This document shows, one piece after another, positions 1-9,842 of a stretch of 64,000 nucleotides of DNA. The notes below the pieces were generated by a model that did no database searches, was not told the origin of the DNA, and was given only the letters and a program-made list of their open reading frames with translations. Each line of letters begins with the position of its first letter. The stretch's first letter is position 1. Both the position numbers and the translations under genes were made by a program. Source of the stretch: Staphylococcus argensis (GTDB lineage: Bacteria > Bacillota > Bacilli > Staphylococcales > Staphylococcaceae); the NCBI RefSeq assembly GCF_002902305.1, contig NZ_PPPX01000001.1, positions 326,462-390,461 of the forward strand. Reading direction: 5' to 3'.

Positions 1-1325
1 TGGCTGAGAAAAAGAAAATGAGTGTGACCCAATTAACTATAGTTACAGCGGTAAATATGATGGGGTCTGGAATTATTATGTTGCCTACAAACCTAGCGCA
101 AGTGGGGACGATGTCAATCTTATCATGGTTAGCAACCACAATTGGAGCTGTATTGTTAGCTTTCATTTTTGCTAGAGCTGGATTATATAGCTCTAAAGGT
201 GGAGGTATGGGCGGATATGCAGAATATTCGTTTGGTAAAGCTGGAGCATTTATGACCAATTATACTTATGGCCTTTCATTAGTTATAGCAAATGCAGCGA
301 TAGCAATATCAGCAGTTGGATATACAGCGGAGCTATTTCATGTGAGCATAAGTCCTTTAGCAACCGCATTTTGGACTATTATAGTGTTATGGGTAGCAAC
401 GATTTTAAACTTTGGAGGACCAAGAATTACAGGTCAAATAAGTTCAGTTACAGTATGGGGGGTTATTCTTCCAGTAGTATTTATATGCATAGTTGGTTGG
501 TTTTATTTTAGTGGACATAATTTTGCTAAGATGTGGAATCCTCATAATTATAGTTTCTTTGATGGTATGAGTAAGTCTATCTCTATTACCCTGTGGGCAT
601 TTCTAGGATTGGAATCAGCTTCTGCAAATAGTGATGCAGTGGAAAATCCAAAGAAAAATGTGCCTATAGCTGTAATGGGAGGGACAATTGGTGCAGCTAT
701 TATGTATATAATATCAACAAATGTAATATTAGGGATTTCTCCTATTCGTGAGTTAGCACATTCAAATGCGCCATTCGGATTAGCTTTTAGTCAAATGTTT
801 ACCCCGACAGTTGGTAATATAGTTATAGCTCTTATGATTATATCTTGTTTTGGTTCATTAGTTGGATGGCAATTTACTATTGCAGAAGTGTTTAGAACAT
901 CAGCAGATGAACGATATTTTCCTAAAGTTTTTTCAAAAACAATTGGAAATGGTGTGCCATTAGTAGGAATGATAGTTATTACTATACTTCAAACATTGAT
1001 ATCCTTAATGACAATAAGCCCTTCTCTATCTAAACAATTTACAATTTTGGTGAATTTAGCAGTGGTAACTAACGCCATACCATACGTGTTAACAATGGCA
1101 AGTATCAAGACCATGCAAAAAGAATCGAATGTTAATGTCAAACCCAAAAGAGCGAATTGGATCAATATCATTGGCTTAATAGCCGGTATTTATACACTCT
1201 ATGCTATATACTCAGCTGGAGGAACAGCTGTTTATTACGGAGCAATTGTAACGTTTGCTGGTTGGACATTATACGGTATTATTTCTCATCGTTTCGATAC
1301 TGTAAATAAAAATGATTCTATTTAA
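1..1325 (+). CDS. potE: Putrescine:ornithine antiporter PotE (lacks only its first base)
   Basis: This is an APC-superfamily amino acid/polyamine antiporter of about 440 residues with some 12 hydrophobic segments. The N-terminal TM1 motif VNMMGSGIIMLPT, the stretch GGMGGYAEY, and the C-terminal VTFAGWTLYGIISHRF closely match enterobacterial PotE, which exchanges putrescine for ornithine across the membrane. The frame is open to the window edge: bases 1-2 are TG followed by codons for AEKKK, so the start is most likely an ATG whose A lies just outside. The internal ATG at 18 would remove six residues. In bacteria potE usually follows an ornithine decarboxylase gene (speC), which would lie just upstream; that is inference. 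A strong terminator follows and then IS debris, so the gene sits at the edge of a mobile region. Confidence 0.88.
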   Translation, partial: AEKKKMSVTQLTIVTAVNMMGSGIIMLPTNLAQVGTMSILSWLATTIGAVLLAFIFARAGLYSSKGGGMGGYAEYSFGKAGAFMTNYTYGLSLVIANAAIAISAVGYTAELFHVSISPLATAFWTIIVLWVATILNFGGPRITGQISSVTVWGVILPVVFICIVGWFYFSGHNFAKMWNPHNYSFFDGMSKSISITLWAFLGLESASANSDAVENPKKNVPIAVMGGTIGAAIMYIISTNVILGISPIRELAHSNAPFGLAFSQMFTPTVGNIVIALMIISCFGSLVGWQFTIAEVFRTSADERYFPKVFSKTIGNGVPLVGMIVITILQTLISLMTISPSLSKQFTILVNLAVVTNAIPYVLTMASIKTMQKESNVNVKPKRANWINIIGLIAGIYTLYAIYSAGGTAVYYGAIVTFAGWTLYGIISHRFDTVNKNDSI

Positions 1326-1376
1326 TTCTAGTATAGAAATTTCTCTTCACCTAATATGATAGGGGGCTATAAGACA

Positions 1377-1413
1377 ATAAGACTGTGTCTTAAACGGCAC
1401 AGTCTTATTTTTA
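1377..1413 (+). terminator. Terminator of potE
   Basis: An 11-12 bp perfect stem (AATAAGACTGTG paired with CACAGTCTTATT) is followed by a T tract. It lies directly against the left end of the neighbouring ISL3-family element. Confidence 0.85.
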
Positions 1414-2898
1414 GCTCTTTGTCAATAACGGTTGGTGAGGGTCAAACGCACTAAGCAACTTGTTTTTGTTGTTTGGTGCATTTTTTATATTTACTTACGA
1501 ACATCCTAAAAATAATAAGTATTCTAGCTTTGAAGTTTTCAAAGTTTCTATAACCGTAAGATAACCGCTTAATTAATTTTATTTTGTTATTAATGCCTTT
1601 TAAGAGCCTAATCGTTAGTTAAGGATAATAAATTGTATTTTTTATATATACGGTAAAAACTAGTTAAAGTATTGATAACGCGCTTTAACCCCTTAGAAAC
1701 AGGTTTAGATTTTGAAGTGTTAAGGATATAGTTAATCGATAAATATCATTTAATCTTAATGCGTCGAGTATTTGATGCACGATGTTATATTATAAGTTTC
1801 ATGTAATAAATCATCTAAGTTTATTAAATATTGAACGAGAGGGTATTCACTCAGCGATAAATTGAACAGGCTGTAAGATTCATAATAAAAGCGATCAAGC
1901 TCTATAGGTGATTTTAAGAGATATTTCTAAGAGCGCTTAAGCTTATTGTACTTAGGCTTTTCAGTTGTTCTAAATTGATTCATTATCTTAACACGACACC
2001 GATTTATTTTTCTGTTAACGGCTTGTAGGATATGAAAGAGATTGATAATGATTTCAACGTTAGGAAATAGGTCTTCAACTAAACGGATGTACGACGTATA
2101 CGTATCCATCGTCACAGCTTTCACTCGTCATCGTTCTTCTGAAGAAAACTTTAAAAAGTGTTCTTCTAGCTTAAACCTACGAGGATCAGGTGAAATCTCA
2201 ATCACATCGTGGTTAACGACACCACAATAAATAAAGCTCATCGCACTCGTCACATCATTCGTTGACTTAAATTCGTCGAATGATAGATACTGAGGTAACT
2301 TATGATTCGTTTTGATTTCCGTACCTAAATACTTAAGATGGCGATAAATAGTTGAAGGTGAAACAAAGTGATCCGAAGCAATATCCTTTTCAAATCGTAC
2401 TTTAGCTAGCTTTTGGATAATCACCAATTTAACATCGGTGGAGATTCGCCAACACGAACGTATATAAGGCGTCTTCGATGTATACGTCTTTTGACAAGCT
2501 TTACAATAAAACCGTTGTTTCTTTAGCTCTAAATACGCAGGGCGTTCAAGCACTAATCCCATATAAACGTTCGTCTTAAGAGAGTCGTGCTTAATAACGG
2601 TTTGGTTCACATTTTGTTTGCCACAAAAATCACAATGTTCCACATGATAAGATAAATTATCTTCATAAAACTTACATTGTATCTGCTTATGAAAGCACAG
2701 TCCTAAATCTTTCGTGATTCTTAAATTCTTCACTTCAATTCCTAAGATATTTGATATATCATAACACATAGGCACAATATCTCTCTTTTTTAGTTTGTTG
2801 AGGTACTTACTATTATAGAGATACTCGAGTTTTTTTGGTGTAAAAAGATAAAAATAACGGCTAGTGATTTTCATCACCAACCGTTAAAAAAGTGTCCC
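1413..2898 (-). mobile_element. ISL3-family insertion sequence, copy 1 (degenerate)
   Basis: Inverted ends carry TAACGGTTGGTGA both at about 1426-1438 and, reverse-complemented, at about 2874-2886. Between them lies one transposase reading frame on the minus strand with stop codons. The total of about 1.49 kb suits ISL3/IS1181-type elements. An imperfect hairpin plus T run (about 1448-1490) sits just inside the left end. Exact outer boundaries are uncertain by a few bases, and no clear target duplication was found. Confidence 0.75.
1927..2880 (-). pseudogene. ISL3-family transposase, broken
   Basis: The N-terminal part (about 250 residues from 2880) has the zinc-ribbon-like pattern CDFCGK...CKAC and a helix-turn-helix typical of ISL3 transposases. 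A TGA at 2128-2130 interrupts it, and the same frame resumes with VKAVTMDTYTSY, the start of the DDE catalytic domain, down to 1927. Remaining C-terminal codons (KYLLKSPIELDRFYYES and onward) can be traced with further stops toward 1480. The paralogue at 6697-8012 shows the same order of motifs. The gene is inactive unless the stop is suppressed. Confidence 0.8.
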
Positions 2899-3379
2899 CC
2901 CCTCAGTGCTTGTTAAAATATACAAGCCACGTTTTGAAAAAATTTTACTTATCGAAAATAAAAAGTACATAATCTGTTTATCAAGGAATTGCGAACTTTT
3001 AAAGATAACGTTGTCAATACATGAGGCATATATTCAAATCTATAACCGTTGATAATGATTCGGAGTTCAACTAGACAATTTGATAGCTTCAGAATCAGTT
3101 TTCAGTATATTTTGACTATAAATTTGCTACACTAGGGAAGAGGACAAGTGACATCCAACATAAAATAATTCGTCGTTTATTAACTAAAAATATGCGATTA
3201 AGTGGTATTTTAGGTCGAAAGGTTTAAACTATTCAATGATATATTAACAATTATCTTAGAGAAAAGTTAGACGGTTAAACTCATCTGGAGTGCTATGCGA
3301 GTGAACTTCAAAAGCTTAATCTAATTGTATAATTCTGGCACTGCACCCTTAATATGAGACTCACATAAAAACACTTGAA
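2899..3379. other. Degenerate AT-rich stretch without an intact gene
   Basis: No frame has a credible start with a ribosome-binding site. Short coding-like traces occur on the plus strand near 3165-3230 (IIRRLLTKNMRLSGILGRK, then a stop). They probably come from a decayed mobile gene, but I cannot assign the family. Confidence 0.4.
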
Positions 3380-4067
3380 TTAGGCTGCTAATTTACTGTA
3401 TTGCACAGGAGATAAGTAGCCTAATTTTTGTTGAATTCGATTATTATTATAGTTTTCTATGTACTTTTCGACAATATCCTTTACAATGAAATTAGAGTTA
3501 TTTAACTCATTGTTGAGATAAAATGTTTCACACTTTAGCGAGGAATGGAAACATCCTATAGGAGCGTTATCAGCAGGTGTACCTTTGCGAGACATACTTC
3601 TGATAATGTCTTTTCTTCGTAAAATTCCTTAAATTTTTTAACTGTTGTATTTTCAGTTTTCTCCTTATTTTTCCAACCGTAGTTAAGTTGATTTAGGGAC
3701 GTTCAACATTTCCAAAAATAATTTCACAGGGTGTTAGTGCTTTAACTCTTCCACTAATTCTATGACTATTTCAGGTACCACTTCCTTGTACTTTTTTAAT
3801 ATCTACTTTAGCTTGATTTCTTCTGTAATTTAACTTTAATTGTTCCAGTTCAGATATTTCTTCTAACCCTTTAAAATAGGAGTATTGTTTGCCCACTTGT
3901 TGATTGAACCGATAGGTTTCACATTTTCGATACCATTCCTACCACGTATAGATTTGATATGCACTTTTGATATTTAATTCATACATACTTTCTTTAGTTG
4001 TATAACCCTCTTCTTTCATCTTTACTGCTTTAAACTTAGTTTCAACTGAATACGCCACTCTGCGCAT
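3380..4067 (-). pseudogene. IS3/IS150-family transposase relic (orfA start and orfB end)
   Basis: The 5' portion begins at ATG 4067 after a good GGAGG and encodes MRRVAYSVETKFKAVKM, the helix-turn-helix start of an IS150-type orfA. The 3' portion (3380-3595) encodes the end of orfB: SRKGTPADNAPIG, CFHSSLKCE, and the terminal NNNRIQQKLGYLSPVQY typical of IS3-family integrases. About 350 bp between them is frameshifted and too short for the missing DDE core, so most of the catalytic domain is deleted. It cannot be functional. Confidence 0.75.
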
Positions 4068-4276
4068 AGAAAAAACACCTCCGTATGATTCATATTGATG
4101 TGCACCCCAAATGTTGTACTTAAGTTTAGTACATATTTTAACTGAATTCAACGAAAGTTTTTTTAATATTCCAGCTAAATGGAATCAGTCTAAAATTAAC
4201 AAATCAAAAGGGATTGTTTTTATTTCAAAAAAATGTAAACTAATAGTAGTGATTTAATTAAAGGACAGGATAAATT

Positions 4277-5197
4277 ATGAAAAAAATCAATAATGAAGTT
4301 AGCAGAGTTTTGGTAATTTCAACTATTGGAGCTTTTTTATTTGCCGTAATTGGTATATTTCTTGGGATAATATCAAATAGTGATATGGTATTATTGGATG
4401 GTTTGTACGCAATACTTAGTTTAATGATTGCTTCTCTATCACTTTTCACTTCAATAATAATAAAAAAACCAAATAGGGAGACTTTCCCATTTGGAAAATA
4501 TATTTTTCAACCACTTACAATAGTTTTTAATTCATCAATAATGTTTCTACTATGTATATTATCACTAGTTTCATCGGTATATTCCATAATTCAAGGAGGA
4601 AGAGATATAGACGCTGATATTGGCTTGTTTTATGGTATATTCTCAACGGTTGGCTGTGGTATTATATGTATACTTCTTTACAGAAAAAGAAATCGTTCAG
4701 AATTAATATATGCTGAGTTGATTCAATGGTTATTAGATACCATAGTTAGTTTTGGTTTAGTTCTTGGATTTGTTGTTGTGCATATTCTAAAATATACGAA
4801 TTATGAATGGTTTGTTCCCTATATAGACCCTATAATGGTTTTATTAGCAGGATCTATATTAATTAGTATGCCTATAAGATTATTCTTTAATAATATTAAA
4901 GAAATTTTTTCTATGTCTGCATCAGGTGATGTTCAATATGAGATATTTAATATTGTTAAACAATTAAATACAAAGTATTTGATTACTGATGAAGACCTTA
5001 GAATATCTAAGATGGGACAGGTGATTTATATAGATTTACAAAATATAGTGAATTCAAAATCGAAAATAAAAACTATACAAGAAGCAGATGTTTATAGAAA
5101 TGAATTAATACAAGAAATCAATGATGCATTAAAAAAATATGACAAATGGATGAATATATCCTTTACTGAAGATTATTATACCAGACAAATCAATTAA
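4277..5197 (+). CDS. Cation diffusion facilitator (CDF) family efflux protein
   Basis: A 306-residue protein with about six membrane segments and a cytosolic C-terminal domain from about residue 215. The family signature SxxxxLLDGLYA at about residues 33-45 (TM2) and FPFGKYIFQPL after the TM2-TM3 loop identify it as a CDF-type proton/cation antiporter. The canonical TM2 and TM5 metal-binding pairs (H/DxxxD) are unusual: TM2 has D41 and A45, and TM5 has Q150 and D154. Substrate preference therefore cannot be guessed safely. AAAGGACAGG precedes the ATG. It is the only intact non-IS gene between potE and clpP, with insertion relics on both sides, so it looks like cargo. Confidence 0.75.
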   Translation: MKKINNEVSRVLVISTIGAFLFAVIGIFLGIISNSDMVLLDGLYAILSLMIASLSLFTSIIIKKPNRETFPFGKYIFQPLTIVFNSSIMFLLCILSLVSSVYSIIQGGRDIDADIGLFYGIFSTVGCGIICILLYRKRNRSELIYAELIQWLLDTIVSFGLVLGFVVVHILKYTNYEWFVPYIDPIMVLLAGSILISMPIRLFFNNIKEIFSMSASGDVQYEIFNIVKQLNTKYLITDEDLRISKMGQVIYIDLQNIVNSKSKIKTIQEADVYRNELIQEINDALKKYDKWMNISFTEDYYTRQIN

Positions 5198-5309
5198 GTT
5201 TTTAACCGAACTGATGAGTAATTACAATAATATATAGTATAATTTATTATTTGACATTTTCGTAGTTGAGATATGAAGAAATAAAATACAAAATTGTTTA
5301 TTTCAGACG

Positions 5310-5645
5310 AATTCTCAACTAAAGCACAACACTTCTAAGTCTATAACTTCATAAGTAGTTTCATATTAAGATATTTTTTAGGGTGATGATTAATAGTATT
5401 CGAAGTATATTTTAATTGTATCTGAGTTCGTTTTAAGTAAATAAATCTATAAGTAAATATTTGAGTTTTTATTTGTTCCTTTTTGCTATGTACAGTGAAA
5501 ATCGGAAGGGGGAATCTCAATATATTTATAGCAAGAAAATTATTTACCGTTATAAACGGCGATTGTCTTTATCACTTTTTAGAGAAAGTGTTGATGAGAT
5601 GATTTATGGCTCTTTTATGCATGACAAGGAATAAGGAAGCATATA
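5310..5645 (-). pseudogene. Ancient IS30-family transposase relic
   Basis: The stretch aligns by eye with the IS30-type element at 9843-10892 in the same orientation. Matching blocks include the end near 5318-5400, a block at about 5465-5510 (resembling CCTCTTTGCCGTGCAG in the other copy), and a block at about 5555-5630 (GCGATTGTCTTTATCACTTT). Many substitutions and deletions separate the copies, so this is a much older insertion. Confidence 0.6.
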
Positions 5646-5751
5646 CTGCAATCCAAAAGTTGCATTATACTATTTCAAAGGTTTGTTTCCCTATATTGTT
5701 TAGGAGACAGGCCTTTTAATTATATCTTAACTTGGTATTATTGTAGATATT

Positions 5752-5828
5752 TAGACACCTTATCAATAACAGTTGGTGAGGGTCAAACACACTAAACAAC
5801 TTATTTTTGTTGTATGGTGTGTTTTTTA
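5752..5828. mobile_element. Solo end of an ISL3-family element (third copy)
   Basis: About 70 bp match the left end of ISL3 copy 1 (1413-1490), including TCAATAACAGTTGGTGAGGG and the internal hairpin CACACTAAACAAC / GTTGTATGGTGTG followed by TTTTTT. No transposase remains beside it; group II intron sequence starts immediately after the T run. Confidence 0.7.
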
Positions 5829-6656
5829 GACGTTCCTGGCAATGTAACAACTTGACGGTGAAAGTCTGTTACATTGCCAGGAGGAACTGTTGGCGAAAAA
5901 AATGGTGTCCATCGTGAGATGGAATATGAAGGAAGTCGTACGCAAACACTCGCACTAACGAACAGGAACTTCATATCAAGATTGTGTAAAATATATAAGT
6001 TTGCCTAACAAAACAAAATCCACTACCGCCCGAGTTTTATACATTAAATGCAGTAGTGAGATGAGTGAGAAGTGGTTATACCTTACCCGGGAAGGTCTCA
6101 CCAGCGATAACTTTATCATATTAACAAAGAATGATGAGAAGTTAGCTAAGCTCATAGTAGGGAAAATGTACTGAAGGACCGAACAATATTCATACAAAGT
6201 ATAGATTGGAGCTTATAGATTTATGACATACAGAATATAATGAAACTTAGCATCCTATGGAGAGATAAGTAGTGGAACGAAAAAGTGGGTATAGGTGCGT
6301 TTAGTAAATCTTAGGTAAAATGACAGAAATGTATTGTGACTCTCCATCTTTGATGGAGCTTGTTGTAAGATCAAGCAACATAGAAACTATAATTAAGAGA
6401 ATACAGTAAAATAAAGGAGCACCTGGTACAGATGGTATGAAAGTGAGCTCACTCACAGTCCATTTCGCTCAATACGGAGAAGCCATAAGAAGAAAACTGC
6501 TCGCAGGCATTTATAAGCAGCAAGTAGTTCACAAGGTTAAGGTTGCCCTCCTGAAATCAAATGGGAACAACGTATCTTAGGTGTTTCCGTAGCGCGTGAT
6601 AGAGTGATTCAACAAGTAATCAAACAAATTATTGAACTTGGAAGCGACAAAAATTT

Positions 6657-8150
6657 GGCTCTTTGTCAAATTGGACTGGTGAGCCTATATTCGAGCTTAA
6701 GCGATATGATTTCGCTTAAGCTCTTTTTTAGGTTTAGAAGCGAAGAATTTATTAATGATGATTAAACGATTGCGCATATTATTCCAGTTTCTATAACCAT
6801 AAGCGACTCTTTTGAGTGTTTTAGTTTTATTATTGATGCCTTCAATAGGTCCGTTCGTTAGTGTTTCAAAAGTGAAGGTGTTTTTAATAGATGATTCATA
6901 TTTTTTAAATGTACGAATTACAGTTTTTAACTTTTGGTTGAAACAAGTTGTATCCGTATTGTTAATCACTCGATAGAACTGCTCATAGTTGTTTGTTCTG
7001 AGGGCGAAGCCTAAGCCGTGTACGAATAGATACATTGCTTTAAAATTTTCATCTACATCAAGTAAGTAGTTAATCATACTCTGTGCACTTTGTAATGATT
7101 TAAATAACTTTCGTTTATCGTAATGAATGGCGTCCAGTTGCTCGCTAGGTTTTAAAATGAGTCTCCAATACCGCTTAAATTTATTATAAAGGGGTCGATT
7201 GGTTGTTCTAAAGGTATTCATTAACTCGACTCGAGCCATGTTTAAAGCCCGATTGAGCGATTGTACAATATGGAAACGATCGATGATGATATAAGTCTTA
7301 GGAAACATATCATTTATTAAAGACATATACGGTTCGTACATATCAATTGTGACGGTCTTAACGGCTTTGCGTTGATCTAAACTATAACGCGTAAAATAAT
7401 CTTTCAAGACGAATAAGCGCCGATCAGGCGTTAAATCAACAATTCTATGTGTTACCGCGTCCGCAAAGATAAAACTCATTTTGCCATCGACATTCTTAAC
7501 GCTACTATATTCATCCATCATTAGATGTTCTGGCAGCGCATCAAAAGGTCGAGGTTGGAAAAACTGCGCTGCCTCATTGATGTAACGCGAAACGGTGGTA
7601 ATCGATACAGCACATGAGCGCGCGATAACTTTCATCGAACTTGTATCCGTAGCTTTGTGAATAATCGACATAAAATGTCGATTTGAAATATTATGATGTG
7701 GCTTGATTTCAGGCGTTTTCGCCGTAAAGTGACTATCACACGTCTGACAGTGAAATCGCTACTTTTTCAGCGATAACAACGCTGGTGTTTCTGAGACTTT
7801 AGAATTTTAATATCCGATTTCTTAAAGCCATTCTTAATGATTGAATTTTTCTCATTAGGTTGGCCACAGTTTTCACAGCGTTCAGACGTATAAGTGAGTT
7901 TACCGTAGAATACCAGATGAGTAAGTCCTTCAACTTTGATTTCATCCACATCATCTTCAAATGGGAAGTTTTCATCTTTAATTTGTAGTACTTTTGATAT
8001 ACAATCAGACATAGCCGCATTATCTCCTTTTTTATTTGTTTGACCACTTATAATTATAGAGATAAATGCGCCATTTTTGTATTAAAGACAAAAAATGGGG
8101 CTGGGAAGTAAATCCATTTTTACTTCACCAGTCCAATTTATTATAGAACC
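6657..8150 (-). mobile_element. ISL3-family insertion sequence, copy 2 (nearly intact)
   Basis: Imperfect terminal inverted repeats of about 26 bp share AAATTGGACTGGTGA (left end at 6668-6682; right end reverse-complemented up to 8150). AAAATTT occurs immediately outside both ends, consistent with the roughly 8-bp target duplication of ISL3 elements. The element is 1,494 bp with one transposase gene on the minus strand. It lies inside the intron maturase gene, so it arrived after the intron. Confidence 0.85.
6697..8012 (-). pseudogene. ISL3-family transposase with one frameshift
   Basis: The first 81 codons (8012-7767) carry the zinc-finger pair CENCGQPNEK. A frameshift near 7765 then separates them from RFHCQTCDSHFTAKTPEIK, the helix-turn-helix and the DDE domain (VTIDMYEPYMSLINDMFP; later NGPIEGINNKTKTLKR, which includes the terminal catalytic E). 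Apart from this single shift the reading frame is full length (about 440 codons), so the damage is recent. It is clearly diverged from copy 1 and belongs to a different subgroup. Confidence 0.8.
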
Positions 8151-9171
8151 CAAAATTTTCCAAGTCTTCACACGGTTTCCAACCAAAAAGAGGCATGGAA
8201 ACGGCACTAAACCAAAGTGAAAATTTTTATGAATCAGACATACAAATATGCGATTAATTGTGATTTAAAACAATGTTTTGATATGTTGAACCACGACAAA
8301 CTCATGTATTTATTCGAACGACATATTCAAGATAAAGCCATCTCGAAATTTATCCGTAGAGGTTTACAAGTCGGTACCGTTGACCTATCTGGCGAAGTCA
8401 CAGAAAGATAAGTGCGCCACAAGAAGACGTTATATCCCCTCTTACTCTGTAATATCTATTTACATTCAATGGATAAAGAACTCGAAAAGGAGACTCATAA
8501 ATTTATTCGCTATGCTGATAAGTTCGTCATTTGTGCACGCTCAAAATGTGTAGGAGAATAAATTATGGAAAATATAACACAATTTATTGAGAAATAATTA
8601 AAACTGATTGTAAATAAAGATAATAGTAGATGCTACATCACGTATAAAGTTCTTGAGTTGCCTAATGATCCAAGCCAATGGTGTTTATTGTTTCAGACCC
8701 ACTAAAGAATCTTAAGCGTAAATTGAAATGGTTAATTCGTAGAAGTAGAACAGGTAACTTCGTAGAAATTCGAACACAGATAAACCAGGTAACACGTATA
8801 TGGATAAATTAATTTGGAAGAGGCTTTATAAAAAGCTTTATCAGAGTAATTCAATCGTGGTCAAACCTTCGTATCAGACAACTTATACTTAAACGATGGA
8901 AAAAGCAGAGTATGAAATATCAAAAATCACGAAGTTTGTACTTAGTCATGATGAGACTAAATGTATAACACATTATCGTAAAAAGTATTGGTGATTATTA
9001 GCTATACACGAGGTCATCGTGCACTTACAACAAAGAAACATGAGTGGGAATAGAACCACTAATCCAACTTGCAAAGTTCGCTTACACAAGATATTGAATC
9101 GTTGTATACGGATCCCTACGTACAGAGGTGTGAGAGGACAAAAAAGTCAAATAATGTTTTTTCTACTACTT

Positions 9172-9420
9172 GATTAATATTCTCTCAATATTATACTCTT
9201 TATTAACTCAAAATGCTCTTCTACTATCTCCAAAAAATCAGCCTTTTCTGAGTCTAAGCTATCTAATATAACTTCATCACTATTATTGTTCTCACTATAT
9301 TCGAACTTGTTTAAATTATATGTACCTACATATCTAAATTCAATAATTGCTCGATTGTAATTTCTAGATTATTTAGAATTCCTAACAGACTGTTATTAAC
9401 TCTTAACTTCATCATTATTT
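9172..9420 (-). pseudogene. Small hypothetical gene, frameshifted
   Basis: From an ATG near 9412 the minus strand encodes MKLRVNNSLLGILNNLEI and soon stops. A one-base shift at about 9345 gives a continuous FRYVGTYNLNKFEYSENNN and then an acidic helical tail ending near 9172. No family is recognised. It lies among mobile debris and is probably a remnant of a small accessory gene. Confidence 0.35.
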
Positions 9421-9527
9421 TCCTTAGTATAAGTTTCACTAAAATTTCATCGAAATAAAATCACATTATATATTACAAATGGCATGTATAATGTAATTGG
9501 ATAGATGATGAAAGGGAATGAGATCAA

Positions 9528-9811
9528 ATGAGTAAAACGCTATTATTTAATGCAGCATGGAAGCTTACGAAATTTGATAAGATCATATTCTGTAGAAAAC
9601 GTGAAAGATTATTTTTTAGAATCTCTAAAAAATAGTATGGTCACAATTCAAACAAACAGAAAGTAATAGTGAAATTGGAGTACCCGAATGGAGGTTACAT
9701 AAAAACGTAGGTAACGTTTATCTTGCACAAAAGTCAGTTTTAGCAGTTAACTGTAAAGCTTTACTTATCCGTACAGATGGAAATTTGATTCATTTGATTT
9801 TTAACACCTAA
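9528..9811 (+). pseudogene. Hypothetical gene, frameshifted
   Basis: A plausible ribosome-binding site (AAAGGGAATGAG) precedes ATG 9528. The frame MSKTLLFNAAWKLTKFDKII breaks within 40 codons; shifted frames continue with VKDYFLESLKNSMVTIQT and then EIGVPEWRLHKNVGN up to 9811. The product is not recognised. At least two frameshifts mean no full-length protein. Confidence 0.35.
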
Positions 9812-9842
9812 AAGTCTTTGTTTATTTTTTTAAGATGAATTG

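Larger units (their letters stand above)
6318..9080 (+). pseudogene. Group II intron reverse transcriptase/maturase, split and frameshifted
   Basis: The N-terminal fragment (6318-6656) reads SPSLMELVVRSSNIETI, a stop, then NKGAPGTDGMKV, the RT0/RT1 region of LtrA-type enzymes. After the inserted element, 8230-8410 reads YAINCDLKQCFDMLNHDKLM, with the conserved D of the RT palm, and then VGTVDLSGEVTER. Near 8512 comes RYADKFVICARS, where the catalytic YADD is altered to YADK. Further fragments with frameshifts run to about 9080. The changed active-site aspartate and several stops make it inactive even apart from the insertion. Confidence 0.75.
5826..9138 (+). mobile_element. Degenerate group II intron, split by an ISL3 insertion
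   Basis: The 5' ribozyme part (about 5826-6310) has the ACTTGACGGTGAAAGTC motif inside a 17-bp stem, and later ACCTTACCCGGGAAGGTCTCACC-like domain I sequence. The 3' part (about 9080-9138) has the domain V/VI-like GTATACGGATCC...GGTGTGAGAGGAC. A reverse transcriptase/maturase pseudogene lies between. The intron begins directly after a terminator-like hairpin, the usual target of bacterial class C introns. The ISL3 element at 6657-8150 interrupts it. Boundaries are approximate. Confidence 0.7.

Noticed and set aside
5976-6197. 73-codon frame on the minus strand
   Set aside because: It lies on the strand opposite the group II intron ribozyme domain I, has no ribosome-binding site and no sensible composition.
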